A stretch of DNA of 64,000 bases, taken from positions 62,001 through 126,000 of the forward strand of contig CALMYG010000006.1 in NCBI GenBank assembly GCA_937873455.1. The letters run 5' to 3'. Positions 62,860 through 64,000 of this stretch are shown here, piece by piece. The position numbers and the translations under genes were made by a program. How positions within the stretch are numbered: position 1 is the first letter of the stretch; each line of letters opens with the position of its first letter. The notes below the pieces were generated by a model. The model was not told the DNA's origin. It saw nothing but the letters and a program-made list of their open reading frames with translations, and ran no database searches. The DNA comes from an uncultured Verrucomicrobiota bacterium. GTDB taxonomy: Bacteria > Verrucomicrobiota > Kiritimatiellia > CAIVKH01.

Positions 62860-63534
62860 ATGCCGCATGCAAAACCAAAGCTTCCGCTTCCCGCGGTTTA
62901 TCGCGCCTTGCTGCGGGCGTGGGGTCCGCAACGGTGGTGGCCGGCCCGGACTCCGTTCGAGATGATGGTCGGGGCGATTCTGACCCAGAACACCGCATGG
63001 ACCCATGTGGAAAAAGCCATCGCCAACCTCCGGGCGGCGGGCGCCTTGCGGGTACGCGTATTACACGAGGCGCCGGCGTCGCGCGTGGCCCAATGGATTC
63101 GACCGGCCGGTTATTTCAACCTGAAAGCCCGGCGGCTGAAAAACCTTGCCGCCTGGTATCTGCGCGTCTATGGCGGATCCATTGCGCGCATGCAACGCGA
63201 AGAAACCCGCGTGCTGCGCCAACAACTGCTGGACGTCAATGGCATCGGCAAAGAAACCGCGGACAGCATCCTCCTGTACGCGCTCCAGCGTCCGGTGTTC
63301 GTGGTCGATGCTTACACCCGCCGGTTTCTGACCCGCCATAAGTGGTTGGAGACGCCTGCGGGGTACGATGATGTCGCGGACTTGTTTGAGCGGGACTATC
63401 GCGGAATGCCCGCCGAACAACGCGCACTCATCTATAACGAATACCACGCCTTGATCGTGGCCCTGGCCAAACGCCATTGCCGGACCCGCCCGGATTGTGC
63501 ATCCTGCCCGTTGAAGCCATGGTTACCATCCTGA
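62860..63534 (+). CDS. HhH-GPD DNA glycosylase, EndoIII/MagIII-like
   Basis: 224 residues. FEMMVGAILTQNTAWTHVEKAI opens the HhH-GPD fold; the helix-hairpin-helix is LLDVNGIGKETADSILLYAL with the catalytic Lys of EndoIII type in place, and VVDAYTRRFLTRH supplies the catalytic Asp. The C-terminus has CRTRPDCASC but no fourth cysteine, so the usual [4Fe-4S] ligand set is incomplete. Helicobacter MagIII, a 3-methyladenine glycosylase, is of similar size and lacks the cluster. Base-excision repair role; substrate uncertain. Confidence 0.88.
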   Translation: MPHAKPKLPLPAVYRALLRAWGPQRWWPARTPFEMMVGAILTQNTAWTHVEKAIANLRAAGALRVRVLHEAPASRVAQWIRPAGYFNLKARRLKNLAAWYLRVYGGSIARMQREETRVLRQQLLDVNGIGKETADSILLYALQRPVFVVDAYTRRFLTRHKWLETPAGYDDVADLFERDYRGMPAEQRALIYNEYHALIVALAKRHCRTRPDCASCPLKPWLPS

Positions 63535-63878
63535 AATGTGCGGTTGCGGCGGCCCTGGTCGGCCTGTCGGTTTCCGGTTGCGCCGGATCGGGACGCAGCG
63601 GTCCGGTCGCCTCCGGCGTGACCGCCCCACCGCCCCGCCTGGCCGACCAATACGGCCAGGTGGTGCGGGTCAACCGCATGGAGAGGTATGTCGTCCTCGA
63701 ATGTGCGGTCTTGCCAAAACCCGGGGATCGGTTCACAGTATATGACGGTATTGAACGGACGGGCGTGGTCCGTATTGGAACATGGCGTTCCGGAAGGTTC
63801 GCCATCGCGGAAGTGGAGGAAGGCTATCCGCAACCGGGAAATTGGTTCCGTTCCGAAGCGGATACGCCCGAGAGGTAA
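63519..63878 (+). CDS. Small lipoprotein of unknown function
   Basis: 119 residues from ATG 63519, overlapping the glycosylase end by 16 bp. Signal peptide with lipobox SVSGC and Cys21. The mature part forms a small beta-rich domain (GQVVRVNRMERYVVLECAVLPKPGDRFTVYDG...TGVVRIGTWRSGRFAIAEVEEG). No homolog is named from memory. Translational coupling to the glycosylase is likely. Confidence 0.75.
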   Translation: MVTILKCAVAAALVGLSVSGCAGSGRSGPVASGVTAPPPRLADQYGQVVRVNRMERYVVLECAVLPKPGDRFTVYDGIERTGVVRIGTWRSGRFAIAEVEEGYPQPGNWFRSEADTPER

Positions 63879-63892
63879 TTAAGGTTGCTCGT

Positions 63893-64000
63893 ATGATGCG
63901 AAATTTCAGCGTAACGGAAATCGTCCTGATCCTGCTGGCTCTCATTCTGTTGTTTGGAGCCCGGCGCATTCCCGAGTTGGCCCGCTCGCTGGGGCGCAGC
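63893..64000 (+). CDS. tatA: Sec-independent translocase subunit TatA/TatE (3' partial)
   Basis: 36 codons run to the window edge: MMRNFSVTEIVLILLALILLFGARRIPELARSLGRS. One short membrane helix is followed by the FGxxRIPELARSLG hinge of TatA-family proteins. A second ATG follows the first directly. It forms the pore-like component of twin-arginine export. It begins 14 bp after the lipoprotein stop. Confidence 0.85.
   Translation, partial: MMRNFSVTEIVLILLALILLFGARRIPELARSLGRS

Overview
The window reads as a GC-rich chromosomal segment of a bacterium from the PVC superphylum, most likely Verrucomicrobiota or Kiritimatiellota. This is an inference from protein style: a very large secreted sugar-dehydrogenase/diheme-cytochrome fusion, a secreted beta-lactamase-like hydrolase with a DPDQDG calcium-repeat tail, tandem Gfo/Idh/MocA oxidoreductases, and housekeeping genes of bacterial type. 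No rRNA, tRNA or CRISPR array was recognised. Most genes lie in tight minus-strand operons, many with 4-bp ATGA stop/start overlaps.

Layout. 1-2.3 kb: a secreted serine hydrolase cut by the window edge. 2.8-4.3 kb: rplM-rpsI with a clear terminator, and a small lipoprotein. 4.5-15.6 kb: an accessory island. It holds a toxin-antitoxin scar (UPF0175 antitoxin plus the tail of a DUF3368-like toxin) and a seven-gene minus-strand cluster: type III-like restriction enzyme Res, NYN-domain protein, adenine methyltransferase Mod, a TIGR04255-family protein, two small unknown proteins that overlap it and each other, and a UvrD-type helicase with a RelE-like N-terminus. This cluster is the best candidate for an undescribed defence system. 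15.8-17.3 kb: efp with epmA, which encodes the enzyme that lysylates EF-P. 17.5-23 kb: a TerB/DUF697-like protein, a Fic protein, and a membrane LytTR regulator divergent from two outer-membrane protein genes, with three LytTR-like operators on a 20-21 bp pitch between them. Copies of a 56-bp repeat punctuate these modules.

23-28 kb: a ygeW-carbamate kinase-threonine synthase-like operon, able in principle to recover ATP from a carbamoylated nitrogen compound, divergent from L-serine ammonia-lyase. 28-32 kb: uppP, two Gfo/Idh/MocA oxidoreductases and a compact vapBC with an apparently leaderless, self-repressed promoter. 32-36 kb: the sugar-dehydrogenase/cytochrome fusion. 36-43 kb: a DUF1015 protein, CBS/DRTGG manganese pyrophosphatase, rsmE and ppdK. 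43-48 kb: an amidohydrolase, a LysM lipoprotein, two RmlD-like reductases and a redoxin whose CxxC cysteines are both tryptophan. 48-55 kb: a zinc-ribbon protein, fusA, an RG-rich putative RNA-binding protein, a PolB-like exonuclease, nadK and a YfgM-like TPR protein. 54.5-62.8 kb: two minus-strand operons, beta-CASP nuclease-era-TMTC-like membrane protein and potABCD-aroK. 62.9-64 kb: a HhH-GPD glycosylase, a lipoprotein and the start of tatA.

Intergenic space carries two families of small non-coding elements. One has GGGCGCATC terminal inverted repeats. A 123-bp copy has perfect 18-bp inverted repeats and a perfect 9-bp target duplication, and a 212-bp copy has inserted exactly at a stop codon. 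The other is the 56-bp TTCCAA/TTGGAA-GTGTCCCC repeat.
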